A DNA stretch of 64,000 nt from an uncultured Porphyromonadaceae bacterium (GTDB lineage: Bacteria; Bacteroidota; Bacteroidia; Bacteroidales; Muribaculaceae), in NCBI GenBank assembly GCA_947174995.1, contig CAMWLC010000006.1, positions 1 to 64,000 of the forward strand, in the 5' to 3' direction. The translations under genes were made by a program, and so were the position numbers. Within the stretch, counting starts at the first letter, position 1. Every line of letters starts with the position of its first letter. A model generated the notes under the pieces. The model had not been told where the DNA came from. It saw only the letters and a program-made list of their open reading frames with translations, and made no database searches. Shown in pieces: positions 39,846 through 49,768 of the stretch.

Positions 39846-41802
39846 AACTCCGGGCTCTGTGCCCCCGTTCAAGCGGACGGATTTTCTCCCGACCACTGCC
39901 GATGAAATCAAGGCATTGGGATGGGATCGCCCCGACATCATCATTTTCTCCGGCGATGCATACGTGGATCATCCCTCCTTCGGAGCCGCCGTTATCGGCA
40001 GGACGCTCCGGGCGGCGGGATACAGAGTGGCCATAGTGCCGCAACCCAACTGGCGCGATGACCTGAGGGACTTCAGGAAACTCGGTGCGCCGCGTCTCTT
40101 CTTCGGAGTGTCCGCGGGTGCCATGGACTCCATGGTGAATCATTACACGGCCAACCGTCGTCTGCGCCATGACGATGCCTATACTCCGGGAGGACGTCAC
40201 GGGATGCGCCCGGACTATCCGACAATTGTCTACACAAAAATACTGAAGGAGCTTTATCCCGATGTTCCGGTCATAGCCGGAGGTATCGAGGCCTCCCTCC
40301 GCAGGGTGGCCCACTACGACTATTGGCAAGACAAGCTCAGACCCTCGATTCTCGCCGATTGCGGTGCCGACATGATTTCCTACGGCATGGGTGAGAAAAC
40401 GATGCGCCTGATCGCCGACCGACTCGCCGCCGGGGAAAAAATTGAAGAGTTGACGGATATTCCCCAGACCCTCTTCTTCTCGGACGGCATCCCGGGCCAG
40501 AGCGACATAGTGCTTCATTCTTTCGAGGAGTGTCTGAAAGACAAAAGGAAGCAGTCGGAGAATTTCCGCCATGTGGAGGAGGAATCCAACAGAGTGGAGG
40601 GGGCGGTGATATGGCAGTCCACCGCAGGACGCATGATACGCATCAATCCGATGTGGCCGCCGATGTCTCCCGGCGAGATCGATACCTCCTTCGACCTTCC
40701 TTATACTCGTGTGCCCCATCCGCGATACAAAGGGAAGGTCATCCCGGCTTACGAGATGATACGCCACTCCATCAACCTTCATCGCGGATGCTTCGGCGGG
40801 TGTGCTTTCTGCACCATCTCCGCCCATCAGGGGAAGTTCATTGCCTCACGCTCGAAGGAATCCATTCTCCGCGAGGCCAGGGCAGTGACACAAATGGAGG
40901 ATTTCAAGGGATACATCTCAGACCTGGGGGGGCCCTCGGCCAATATGTATGCCATGGGAGGACGCGACAGAAACATCTGCGCACGCTGCCGCCGCCCCTC
41001 TTGCCTTCACCCCGCGCCATGTCCCAATCTGAACACGGATCACGCCCCCCTGCTTGACATCTATCATGCAGTAGACGCGTTGCCCGGCATCAAAAAATCA
41101 TTTGTTGGGAGCGGCGTGCGATATGACCTCGCCATGGCCCCCTGCGCGGACAGCGGTACCGCCGCGACCAACCGCCGCTATATGCGCGAACTAATCGAGC
41201 ACCACGTTAGCGGACGTCTGAAAGTGGCTCCCGAGCACACCTCCGACTCCGTACTCAATATAATGCGCAAGCCCTCCTTCGAGCAGTTCCGGGAGTTCAA
41301 GCGCATTTTCGACGATGTGAACCGTCGGGCAGGTCTGCGCCAGCAGCTCATACCCTATTTCATCTCCTCGCATCCCGGTTGCACCGAGGAGGATATGGCC
41401 CAGCTTGCCGTCATAACCAAGGGTCTTGATTTCCACCTCGAACAGGTGCAGGATTTCACCCCCACACCCATGACCGTGGCAACGGAAATATATTACACCG
41501 GCATCCACCCCTACACCGGAGAGAGGGTCTACACAGCCCGCACCGAGCAACAGAAACTCGCCCAACGCCGATTCTTCTTCTGGTATAAGCCGGAGGCCCG
41601 GCGCGAGATCATAGACGAATTGCGCCGGCTCCACCGGCCCGACCTGATCTCCGCACTATATCCCGATAACCCGAAATACTTTAATAACAACCCTAAATCT
41701 AAAAAACACCGACATGATGAATCTAAAGACAGCCGCGTCAGCCGCTCTGCTGATACCGGCCGTTCTCGCTCCGGGCTGCAAGGAAGCAGACGGAAAAGAT
41801 GA
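39829..41802 (+). CDS. YgiQ family radical SAM protein
   Basis: RGCFGGCAFCTISAHQGKFI radical SAM motif; overlaps uvrB by 17 nt. Confidence 0.93.
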   Translation: MSDSNKTPGSVPPFKRTDFLPTTADEIKALGWDRPDIIIFSGDAYVDHPSFGAAVIGRTLRAAGYRVAIVPQPNWRDDLRDFRKLGAPRLFFGVSAGAMDSMVNHYTANRRLRHDDAYTPGGRHGMRPDYPTIVYTKILKELYPDVPVIAGGIEASLRRVAHYDYWQDKLRPSILADCGADMISYGMGEKTMRLIADRLAAGEKIEELTDIPQTLFFSDGIPGQSDIVLHSFEECLKDKRKQSENFRHVEEESNRVEGAVIWQSTAGRMIRINPMWPPMSPGEIDTSFDLPYTRVPHPRYKGKVIPAYEMIRHSINLHRGCFGGCAFCTISAHQGKFIASRSKESILREARAVTQMEDFKGYISDLGGPSANMYAMGGRDRNICARCRRPSCLHPAPCPNLNTDHAPLLDIYHAVDALPGIKKSFVGSGVRYDLAMAPCADSGTAATNRRYMRELIEHHVSGRLKVAPEHTSDSVLNIMRKPSFEQFREFKRIFDDVNRRAGLRQQLIPYFISSHPGCTEEDMAQLAVITKGLDFHLEQVQDFTPTPMTVATEIYYTGIHPYTGERVYTARTEQQKLAQRRFFFWYKPEARREIIDELRRLHRPDLISALYPDNPKYFNNNPKSKKHRHDESKDSRVSRSADTGRSRSGLQGSRRKR

Positions 41803-43846
41803 CAACGTCATCGAGAAGGCCGACATCGAGATCGTAGACGGTATGCTCACACCCGAAGTGCTCGAGGCCATGGGGCGTCTCGGCGAGGCGCTCCCCTCGC
41901 CCGACGGCAAGACTATCGCCTTCACCCTCACCTACGAGAGCATCGAGGAAAACAAAGGCAATTCGGAAATCTACACCATCAATGCCGATGGCTCCAACAT
42001 GAAGCGCCTCACCAAAACCGCCTCTTCCGAGGGAAACCTCCAGTGGATAGAGAATGGCGAGCGCCTCGCCTTCATAGGCAAGGAAGGAGCCGACTCCAAA
42101 CCGCAGATATTCTCCATGAAACCTGACGGTTCCGACAGGAAGCGTCACTCTGATGTGGAGAGCGGTGTGGACTGCTTCGTTATTTCTCCCGATGGCAAGA
42201 AGGTGGTGTTCGCAACTCAGATCAAACCTTTCAACCAAGACACGACTCTCTTCGAGGGGCTCCCCAAAACCACAGGACGTCTCGTCAACGACCTGATGTA
42301 CAAGCATTGGGACGAGTGGGTGACGGAGATTCCTCATCCTTTCGTGGCCGGCTTCAGCGTATCGGAGGATGAACTTGACGATGCACAGGACATTATGGCT
42401 GACGAGCCTTTCGAGTGCCCGATGAAACCCTTCGGCGGAGTGGATGCTTTCGCATGGTCGCCTGACAGCCGTCAGCTCGTCTACGTGTCGCGCAAGCTCA
42501 CGGGAATGGAGTATTCCTTCTCCACCGACAGCAATCTCTATCTCTATGACCTGGAGAAGAAATCCACGGAGTGCCTCACCGAGGGGATGGAGGGCTACGA
42601 CACGGATCCCGTGTTCTCCCCCGACGGCTCGCAGCTCGCATGGCTTTCGATGAAGACCCCGAAATTCGAGAGCGACAAAAAGCGCCTGATGATGCTCGAT
42701 ATGAAGAGCCGCTCCATGCGCGACCTCACTGAAAACTGGGATTACTGGCCCGAAGGCCTGGCTTGGGATAAAGACGGCAAGTCAATCGTCTTCAACGGAT
42801 ATTACGAGGGCACCGAGCCGGTATTCAGAATCAACACCACCACCTGCGCTATCGACACTATTGCCGCCGGACAGTATGACTACTCCTCCGTTCATCCTCT
42901 CGCCGACGGCTCCGTGATCGCAATGCGCAACTCCATGGTTGTGCCGAGGGACATTGTGGCAATCGCCAAGGGTGAAGTGAAGCAACTCACCGAAATCAAC
43001 AAGGACATCCTCGCTAAACTTGCCGAGGTCAAGGTGGAGAAGCGCATGGTACCCACTTCTGACGGCAAGATGATGACCTGCTGGGTGGTGCTTCCCCCGA
43101 ATTTCGACGAGACAAAGCAGTATCCGGCCCTTCTCTACTGCCAGGGCGGACCGCAGCAGGCTGTAAGCCAGTTCTGGAGCTACCGATGGAATTTCCGCAT
43201 CATGGCGGCCAATGGATATGTGATTATCGCTCCCAATCGCCGCGGCGTGCCCGGTTTCGGCGAGGAGTGGAACCGTCAGATCTCGGGTGATTACGGCGGT
43301 CAGAACATGCGTGACTATCTCGCGGCCACAGACTATATCGCATCGCAGCCATACGTGGACGAGAAACGCGTCGGCGCCATCGGCGCAAGCTACGGCGGTT
43401 TCTCCGTGTACTGGCTTGCGGGCCACAACGAGGGCCGTTTCGCCGCTCTCATCGCCCACGCCGGAATCTTCAATATCGAAGCCCAGTATCTGGAGACAGA
43501 GGAAATGTGGTTTGCCGATTTCGATATGGGTGGCCCCTACTGGGACACCGGGAACGCCACCGCGCAGCGCACTTTCGCCAATTCGCCCCACCGCTTCGTC
43601 AACAACTGGACCGCGCCGATGCTCATCACCGTGGGTGAACTCGACTACCGCATCCTCGCCTCCCAGGGCATGATGGCCTTCAACGCCGCGAAGATGCACG
43701 GTCTGGAGGCTGAAATGCTCGTATTCCCGGATGAAAACCACTGGGTAATCAAACCCCAGAACGCCATCCTCTGGCAGCGCACTTTCTTCCGCTTCCTTGA
43801 CAAGTATCTGAAAAAGGGTGCCCGGACACAACCCGAGGCTAAATAA
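41714..43846 (+). CDS. S9 family peptidase (prolyl oligopeptidase/acylaminoacyl-peptidase type)
   Basis: Signal peptide; beta-propeller WD40-like repeats; GASYGGFSVYW nucleophile motif. Confidence 0.92.
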   Translation: MMNLKTAASAALLIPAVLAPGCKEADGKDDNVIEKADIEIVDGMLTPEVLEAMGRLGEALPSPDGKTIAFTLTYESIEENKGNSEIYTINADGSNMKRLTKTASSEGNLQWIENGERLAFIGKEGADSKPQIFSMKPDGSDRKRHSDVESGVDCFVISPDGKKVVFATQIKPFNQDTTLFEGLPKTTGRLVNDLMYKHWDEWVTEIPHPFVAGFSVSEDELDDAQDIMADEPFECPMKPFGGVDAFAWSPDSRQLVYVSRKLTGMEYSFSTDSNLYLYDLEKKSTECLTEGMEGYDTDPVFSPDGSQLAWLSMKTPKFESDKKRLMMLDMKSRSMRDLTENWDYWPEGLAWDKDGKSIVFNGYYEGTEPVFRINTTTCAIDTIAAGQYDYSSVHPLADGSVIAMRNSMVVPRDIVAIAKGEVKQLTEINKDILAKLAEVKVEKRMVPTSDGKMMTCWVVLPPNFDETKQYPALLYCQGGPQQAVSQFWSYRWNFRIMAANGYVIIAPNRRGVPGFGEEWNRQISGDYGGQNMRDYLAATDYIASQPYVDEKRVGAIGASYGGFSVYWLAGHNEGRFAALIAHAGIFNIEAQYLETEEMWFADFDMGGPYWDTGNATAQRTFANSPHRFVNNWTAPMLITVGELDYRILASQGMMAFNAAKMHGLEAEMLVFPDENHWVIKPQNAILWQRTFFRFLDKYLKKGARTQPEAK

Positions 43847-43877
43847 TCCACTGACCCTCAAAAATTTGAATGATACC

Positions 43878-43916
43878 AAGGGACATCTTCGGAAATTCCA
43901 TCCGCGGATGTCCCTT
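43878..43916 (+). terminator. Hairpin after the S9 peptidase
   Basis: AAGGGACATC (43878-43887) / GATGTCCCTT (43907-43916). Confidence 0.5.
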
Positions 43917-43959
43917 CCCATTTCTTTCGTCCCAAAGAAGAAATACCCGATTCAGGGTA

Positions 43960-43990
43960 TTGCGCACACGGAGGCTTTTTAATACTTTTG
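43960..43990 (+). promoter_or_regulatory. feoAB promoter
   Basis: TTG 43960-43962, 20 nt, TACTTTTG 43983-43990. Confidence 0.55.
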
Positions 43991-44024
43991 CACTCCGAAC
44001 ACCACAAAAGTTTGACACTGATAT

Positions 44025-46469
44025 ATGCGACTTGACAACCTTAAGCCCGGGCAGACCGGAGTGATAACCAAGATACTGGGACACGGAGCCTTCCGGAAAC
44101 GTGTCATGGAAATGGGTTTCGTGCGCGGGCGCGAGGTGACTATGATACTTCAGGCTCCTCTTGCGGACCCCGTTAAATACTCCCTGATGGATTATGAGGT
44201 CTCCCTGCGCAGGAACGAGGCCAACCTTATCGAGGTGGTGCCGATCGAGGAATGGCGCAAGGATCTCCGCGAGGAACTCCATCACGATGCCGAGGCCCAC
44301 GAGTCGGTTGACCACGCCGTGCGCAAGGACAAGATAATCAACATCGCCCTGCTCGGCAATCCCAACTGTGGCAAGACGTCACTCTTCAATATCGCCTCCG
44401 GAGCTCGCGAGCATGTGGGCAACTACGCCGGTGTCACGGTGGATGCCAAGACGGGATCGCTACGCTACAAGGGCTATCGCATAAATATCGTGGACCTTCC
44501 CGGCACCTACTCACTCTCGGCCTACTCTCCGGAGGAAACATACGTCACCCGCTATCTGCGTGACCGCACCCCTGACGTGATGGTAAACGTGGTGGTCGCC
44601 TCCAATCTGGAGCGCAATCTCTATCTCACCACCGAGCTCATCGACATGAACCGCTCCATGGTCATAGCCCTGAATATGTATGACGAGTTGGAGAAGTCCA
44701 ACGCCGTGCTTGACTACGAGAACCTCGGGAAGATGCTCGGCGTGCCCGTGGTGCCCACCATCGCCGCTACCGGCTGGGGAGTCGAGAAGCTCCTTGACAC
44801 GGTGATAGATGTGTATGAAATGAAGTCGGAGGATGTGCGTCATATCCATGTCAAGATGAGTCCGGGCATAGAGGAGGCCATCACCCTGCTGAAAGACCGC
44901 ATAAAGTCTGACGAGGGCTTCGACCATATCATCTCGCCGCGTTATCTGGCCATCAAGTATCTTGAAAAAGACCCGGAGGCAGAGCGCATCGTAAGTCAGT
45001 CGGCAGACAGCGAATGGCTTCGCGAGCAACGCGACAGGGCCTCCGAGGAACTGAAGAAGCGCCTGGGGGAAGATGTACAGACAACCATAGCCTCCGAAAA
45101 GTACGGATTCATCCGCGGAGCCCTCGCCGAGACGATGCACGGCGACATCGAATATGACGAGAAGACCACACGCATCATCGATGCCCTCGTGACCAACAAG
45201 CTCTTCGGATTCCCCCTTTTCCTCGGAGTGATGTTCCTGATGTTCTGGGCCACGTTCAGCCTCGGATCATATCCGATGGAGTGGATCGAGAGTGGTGTAA
45301 GCGCCATTTCGGAATATCTCTCCTCGATGATGCCCGAGGGACCATTCAAGGATATGTTGCTCGACGGTGTGATAGGGGGTGTCGGCGGGGTCATTGTGTT
45401 CCTGCCGAATATCCTTATATTATATGCCTTCATATCCTTTATGGAGGATTCGGGATACATGGCCCGCGTGGCCTTCATCATGGATAAGCTGATGCACAGG
45501 ATGGGGCTGCACGGCAAGTCTTTCATACCTCTCGTGATGGGCTTCGGATGCAATGTCCCGGCTATCATGTCAACACGCATCATCGAAAGTCATTCGAGCC
45601 GCCTCATAACGATCCTGATAAACCCGTTCATGAGTTGCTCGGCGCGTATTCCCATCTACGTGCTCCTCGTCGGGGCCTTCTTCCCCTCTAACGGAGCACT
45701 CGTCTTTTTCGGACTTTATCTTCTCGGGATAATAATCGCAGTGCTGACGGCCAAACTTCTCAGAAAATTGTGGTTCAAGACGGACGAGACTCCCTTCGTG
45801 ATGGAGCTCCCCCCCTATCGCATCCCCACGGCCAAGGCGACACTCAGAGCCATGTGGGCCAAGGCTGAGCAATACCTGCGCAAGATGGGAGGACTCATAC
45901 TCGTGGCCTCCATGATAATATGGGCCCTCTCCTATTTCCCCAGATATTCCGTGGCGGATGTGCCCGGCGATTTCCGCGAATCCCTCATGGCTGAAATACC
46001 CGCCGCGTCCATCGCTGACCGCACCGAGGAAGAGGTTGAGCAGCTGGTGCTTTCGTCTTATCAGCAGGAATATTCGATATTGGGGCGAATAGGCAGATTC
46101 TGCGCTCCCGTGGTCTCGCCGATGGACTTCGACTGGCGCACCACAGTCTCACTGATTGCCGGAGCCTCGGCCAAGGAGGTGGTTGTCTCCACCATGGGCG
46201 TGCTTTTCGTAGGTGATGATGACGCTCAACTCCTCTCCCAACGGCTCGTCACACCCTCTCCCGTCACAGGTAAAGCCCCCTTTGACCCTGCTAAGGCGAT
46301 GGCCTTCATGGTGTTCGTGCTCCTCTATTTCCCATGTATCGCCACGCTCTCCGCCATAAAGCGCGAAACGGGCTCATGGAAATACACGCTGCTCTCCGTG
46401 ACCTACAACACCGGTCTCGCGTGGGTCATCTCCTTCATCACCTACCGCATAGCCCTGCTCTTTATTTAG
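44025..46469 (+). CDS. feoB: Ferrous iron transporter, fused FeoA-FeoB
   Basis: N-terminal FeoA (LDNLKPGQTGVITKILGHGAFRKRVMEMGF) fused to a FeoB G domain (LLGNPNCGKTSLFN) and membrane domain. Confidence 0.96.
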   Translation: MRLDNLKPGQTGVITKILGHGAFRKRVMEMGFVRGREVTMILQAPLADPVKYSLMDYEVSLRRNEANLIEVVPIEEWRKDLREELHHDAEAHESVDHAVRKDKIINIALLGNPNCGKTSLFNIASGAREHVGNYAGVTVDAKTGSLRYKGYRINIVDLPGTYSLSAYSPEETYVTRYLRDRTPDVMVNVVVASNLERNLYLTTELIDMNRSMVIALNMYDELEKSNAVLDYENLGKMLGVPVVPTIAATGWGVEKLLDTVIDVYEMKSEDVRHIHVKMSPGIEEAITLLKDRIKSDEGFDHIISPRYLAIKYLEKDPEAERIVSQSADSEWLREQRDRASEELKKRLGEDVQTTIASEKYGFIRGALAETMHGDIEYDEKTTRIIDALVTNKLFGFPLFLGVMFLMFWATFSLGSYPMEWIESGVSAISEYLSSMMPEGPFKDMLLDGVIGGVGGVIVFLPNILILYAFISFMEDSGYMARVAFIMDKLMHRMGLHGKSFIPLVMGFGCNVPAIMSTRIIESHSSRLITILINPFMSCSARIPIYVLLVGAFFPSNGALVFFGLYLLGIIIAVLTAKLLRKLWFKTDETPFVMELPPYRIPTAKATLRAMWAKAEQYLRKMGGLILVASMIIWALSYFPRYSVADVPGDFRESLMAEIPAASIADRTEEEVEQLVLSSYQQEYSILGRIGRFCAPVVSPMDFDWRTTVSLIAGASAKEVVVSTMGVLFVGDDDAQLLSQRLVTPSPVTGKAPFDPAKAMAFMVFVLLYFPCIATLSAIKRETGSWKYTLLSVTYNTGLAWVISFITYRIALLFI

Positions 46470-46513
46470 TGATGGAGTAAAATCACTTGCTGCTGCGTAA
46501 TTATGGGATGAAA

Positions 46514-46545
46514 TTTGCACAGTATGCTAAATTTCATTAAATTTG
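46514..46545 (+). promoter_or_regulatory. Promoter of the transglutaminase-like gene
   Basis: TTTG 46514-46517, 20 nt, TAAATTTG 46538-46545. Confidence 0.6.
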
Positions 46546-46570
46546 CTGAAATTTCAACATCTCATATTTT

Positions 46571-48352
46571 ATGCGACTACTTTACCCATACCTACTTGCA
46601 ACGCTTCTTCTCCCTGTCGGGGGCGCGGCTTTGGGCCAGTCACCGGTGGGAAACATCAATCCGGAAGTAAAAAACAGCAGCGACCGCGCCACTTCCAAGG
46701 AACGTGCGTCCAAAGATCGGAACAGGAAGAACTCCGGCAAAAACGTGGCTGACAAGATAGCCGGTTTCGATGAGTTTCTCAATGCGGTCAATGCCGATTT
46801 TGAAGATTTTCGCAGCCAGGTGATCGACAATTACGACAAATGGCTTGCGGGAGAATGGGTGAAGTTCACGCCCGAACCGGGGCGTATACGCTATACTACT
46901 CCAAAGCCAAAAGAGCTTCCCGTGGCCCCCGGTGCTGATGTCGCGGGTGCAAAAGCCTCCGTAAACTCTACCACAGGTCTTGAGAGCCTCGCTGCTTCGT
47001 TGGCTCCGGAGGATGCACCCGGAGTGGTAATCAGTTCCAACAACCGCGAGATATGGGGTGCGATAGGCAACCAGACACTCACAGCCATGACTCATAACCG
47101 CGACACCCAGCGCCTCATCAAGGATGCGCAGTATCGCCGCACGCGCCCTGACGACCATACCCCCGGAGACTGGTTCACCTTCTATGACATGGATCTCCGC
47201 ATACCCTCATATGACTATCAGCTCATCGCCACTATGCGCCCATACAAGTATGAGGATAAAGGATCTCACACAGCTCTGCGCGAAAACTCAGCGGCACAAT
47301 GGAGGCTCCTCCAAGATGAGAAAGTAGGAGAAATCGTGGGTGCTGAACTCAAGTCGCTTGCAGATTCCATGAATCTCAACGACTACCTGCGTTATGAACT
47401 GACGCGCTCCTACGTCAATGCAAAATTCCCTGATGCCTCGCAGATGTCGCGCACCGCCCTCGTGCACTATCTCCTTGTGCATCAGGGATACGGTCCTCTC
47501 CTCGGATCGTCAGACGGAGCTGCATTTATCGTTCTTCCTGCCGAGCAACAACTGTTCCAGAAGCCTGCTGTGCCCAACACATATAACTATCTCTTCAATG
47601 TTGACAACGAAGACCTGAGTAAATACAATCTCACAGTGAACTTCTTCTGCGTCGAGCCTCCGAAAAATGTCCCCGGGGGAAAAAGTTTCGATTTCAGACT
47701 TGACAATCTCAAAATTCCCGAGCTGCCTGTGGACTACACTGCGGCTTACGGAGACATAGTGCTTAAAGGCACGGTGAACGCTCTGCTGATGCCCATACTC
47801 CATAAGTATCCGCAGATGTCAACAGAGGGGTTTGCGGAGTCTACCGTAGACGCGAAGTTCCATAAAGATCTTCTCGACCAGGTCAAGGCCCAGGTGGCGG
47901 GTCTTTCTCCCGAGGAGGCAGCCGAGAAGCTACTCTCCTTCACTCAGTGGGGATTCGATTATATGACCGATGACGAGCAGCACGGTTTTGAGAAACCCTA
48001 TTTCCTTGAGGAGAATTTCTTCTATCCTGCCAATGACTGCGAGGATCGCTCGATATTCTACACTACCCTTCTTTGGAATGTCCTCGGCCTGGAATCACAG
48101 CTCCTCGCATACCCGAATCATGAATCAGCCTCAGTGAAGCTCCCTAACTGCATCCGACGCGATTCCTACTACTATAATTACGCAGGTGAGCCCTTTGTGA
48201 TTGCAGACCCGACCTATCAAGGCGCTCCTATAGGAATTGCAATGGATTTCTATGAGAACTTGCTTCCGGAGCGTGTAGATCTCTATCTGAATTCCGTATG
48301 GCAGGAGGAGCGAGAGAAGGAGAAGGAGGCCGCACAGGAAGGTAACATCTGA
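46571..48352 (+). CDS. Secreted transglutaminase-like protein
   Basis: Signal peptide; NDCEDRS ... YPNHES ... IADPTYQGAPIG consistent with a Cys-His-Asp triad. Confidence 0.65.
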   Translation: MRLLYPYLLATLLLPVGGAALGQSPVGNINPEVKNSSDRATSKERASKDRNRKNSGKNVADKIAGFDEFLNAVNADFEDFRSQVIDNYDKWLAGEWVKFTPEPGRIRYTTPKPKELPVAPGADVAGAKASVNSTTGLESLAASLAPEDAPGVVISSNNREIWGAIGNQTLTAMTHNRDTQRLIKDAQYRRTRPDDHTPGDWFTFYDMDLRIPSYDYQLIATMRPYKYEDKGSHTALRENSAAQWRLLQDEKVGEIVGAELKSLADSMNLNDYLRYELTRSYVNAKFPDASQMSRTALVHYLLVHQGYGPLLGSSDGAAFIVLPAEQQLFQKPAVPNTYNYLFNVDNEDLSKYNLTVNFFCVEPPKNVPGGKSFDFRLDNLKIPELPVDYTAAYGDIVLKGTVNALLMPILHKYPQMSTEGFAESTVDAKFHKDLLDQVKAQVAGLSPEEAAEKLLSFTQWGFDYMTDDEQHGFEKPYFLEENFFYPANDCEDRSIFYTTLLWNVLGLESQLLAYPNHESASVKLPNCIRRDSYYYNYAGEPFVIADPTYQGAPIGIAMDFYENLLPERVDLYLNSVWQEEREKEKEAAQEGNI

Positions 48353-48370
48353 CCGGTAAGTAGTTCTGAG

Positions 48371-48871
48371 ATGAAGCGCATTGGCATCCTCAGCGACACG
48401 CATGGTTATTGGGACGACCGCTATCGTCTTCACTTCGATGGGTGTGATGAAATCTGGCACGCCGGAGACATCGGAGACATATCCATCGTCGAAAGACTGC
48501 GCGAGGTAGCACCCGTAGTGAGGGCCGTCAGCGGTAATATCGATCACGGCGAAGTGAAACGCAGATGCCGCGAACTCGAGATTTTCCCGGTGGAGGATGT
48601 CAATGTTCTTCTCACTCATATCGGAGGTTATCCGGGACGCTGGTCCAAAGGGATGAAAAACCTCCTCGTGGAAAACAGAATCAACCTGATGGTGGATGGT
48701 CATTCCCATATACTGAAAGTGATGAATGACCCCTCCATCGGTGTGCTTCATATCAATCCCGGCGCGGCAGGACAGCAGGGATGGCACCGCAAGCGGACAC
48801 TCGTGCGTCTTACTATTGATGGGGCCGAGTTCAAGGACTGCGAGATTATCGAACTGGGCCCCGTAATATAG
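48371..48871 (+). CDS. Metallophosphoesterase, YfcE/MJ0936-like
   Basis: IGILSDTHGYWDD, HAGDIGD, GNID, LTHIGGYPG, DGHSH. Confidence 0.93.
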   Translation: MKRIGILSDTHGYWDDRYRLHFDGCDEIWHAGDIGDISIVERLREVAPVVRAVSGNIDHGEVKRRCRELEIFPVEDVNVLLTHIGGYPGRWSKGMKNLLVENRINLMVDGHSHILKVMNDPSIGVLHINPGAAGQQGWHRKRTLVRLTIDGAEFKDCEIIELGPVI

Positions 48872-48902
48872 AGAACCCTTGAACCCGAAAGATAGAGAAT
48901 CT

Positions 48903-49688
48903 ATGACACGGCACATTTCTGAAGTCAGCGATGAGGATATACTGAGCCGCTCCCGGCGTATTCTCGGCGATGATGCACTCGGGCGTCTCGGGAACATCCG
49001 TGTCATCCTGTTCGGAGTCGGGGGCGTCGGTTCCTGGTGTGCTGAAAGTTTGGTCAGGTCGGGAGTGCGTCATATAACTATTGTGGACAGCGACCGCGTG
49101 TCTCCGGGCAACATCAACCGTCAGCTAATGGCTACGGTCGAAACCATCGGCGATGTGAAAGTTGAGGCGCTGAAACGTCATCTCCTAACTGTGGCACCCG
49201 CTGCTGAAATAGATGCCGTGTGCGCCACATTCTCTGAAGAGACGGCCGATGAGTTCGCCCTTGACTCTTACGACTATATCATTGACGCCATCGATTCGCT
49301 GAAAGACAAAGTTACTCTCATCGAGGTGGCCACGCGCACCAGAGCTAAATTCTTCTCATCCATGGGGGCGGCACTGAAGATGGATCCCACGCGTGTAGGA
49401 GTAGCCGAATTTCGCAACGTGAAAGGGTGTCCCTTAGCCCGCGCATTGAGGCAGCGATTCAAGAAACTGGGCAGATGGCCCTCGCGTAAATTTCTCTGTG
49501 TCTACAGTGATGAACTGCTCCCGAACCTCGGACCGGCACCGGAAATCACGACACCTGAATCCGGAGACCCCTATGCCTTGACGTGGGATGCAAGAAAAGC
49601 GCAGATCAACGGCTCTTTGATGCACATCACCGCCCTTTTCGGCCTCACCCTCGCCGGCCTCGTAATCCAGTCGGTCTACAAAAAGTAG
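48903..49688 (+). CDS. tcdA: tRNA threonylcarbamoyladenosine dehydratase (ThiF/E1-like)
   Basis: FGVGGVGSWCAESLVRSGVRHITIVDSDRVSPGNINRQ; ATG at 48903 preferred over TTG at 48879. Confidence 0.92.
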   Translation: MTRHISEVSDEDILSRSRRILGDDALGRLGNIRVILFGVGGVGSWCAESLVRSGVRHITIVDSDRVSPGNINRQLMATVETIGDVKVEALKRHLLTVAPAAEIDAVCATFSEETADEFALDSYDYIIDAIDSLKDKVTLIEVATRTRAKFFSSMGAALKMDPTRVGVAEFRNVKGCPLARALRQRFKKLGRWPSRKFLCVYSDELLPNLGPAPEITTPESGDPYALTWDARKAQINGSLMHITALFGLTLAGLVIQSVYKK

Positions 49689-49711
49689 AGGAGGCTTCCA
49701 GCCTCCTCATT
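49684..49711 (+). repeat. Stop-adjacent hairpin element
   Basis: AGTAGAGGAGGCTTCCAGCCTCCTCATT; includes the tcdA TAG stop. Confidence 0.8.
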
Positions 49712-49721
49712 TCGGTTTATT

Positions 49722-49745
49722 ATGGAGGCTGGAAGCCCCCTCTGC
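49722..49745 (-). repeat. Stop-adjacent hairpin element, diverged copy
   Basis: Minus strand GCAGAGGGGGCTTCCAGCCTCCAT. Confidence 0.7.
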
Positions 49746-49749
49746 TTTT

Positions 49750-49767
49750 GCTGGAAGCCTCCTCAAC
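49750..49767 (-). repeat. Stop-adjacent hairpin element, half copy
   Basis: Minus strand GTTGAGGAGGCTTCCAGC, adjacent to the clpC stop. Confidence 0.65.
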
Positions 49768-49768
49768 T

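Noticed and set aside
42782-43921. 379-aa - strand ORF opposite the S9 peptidase
   Set aside because: Antisense shadow of a well-supported gene
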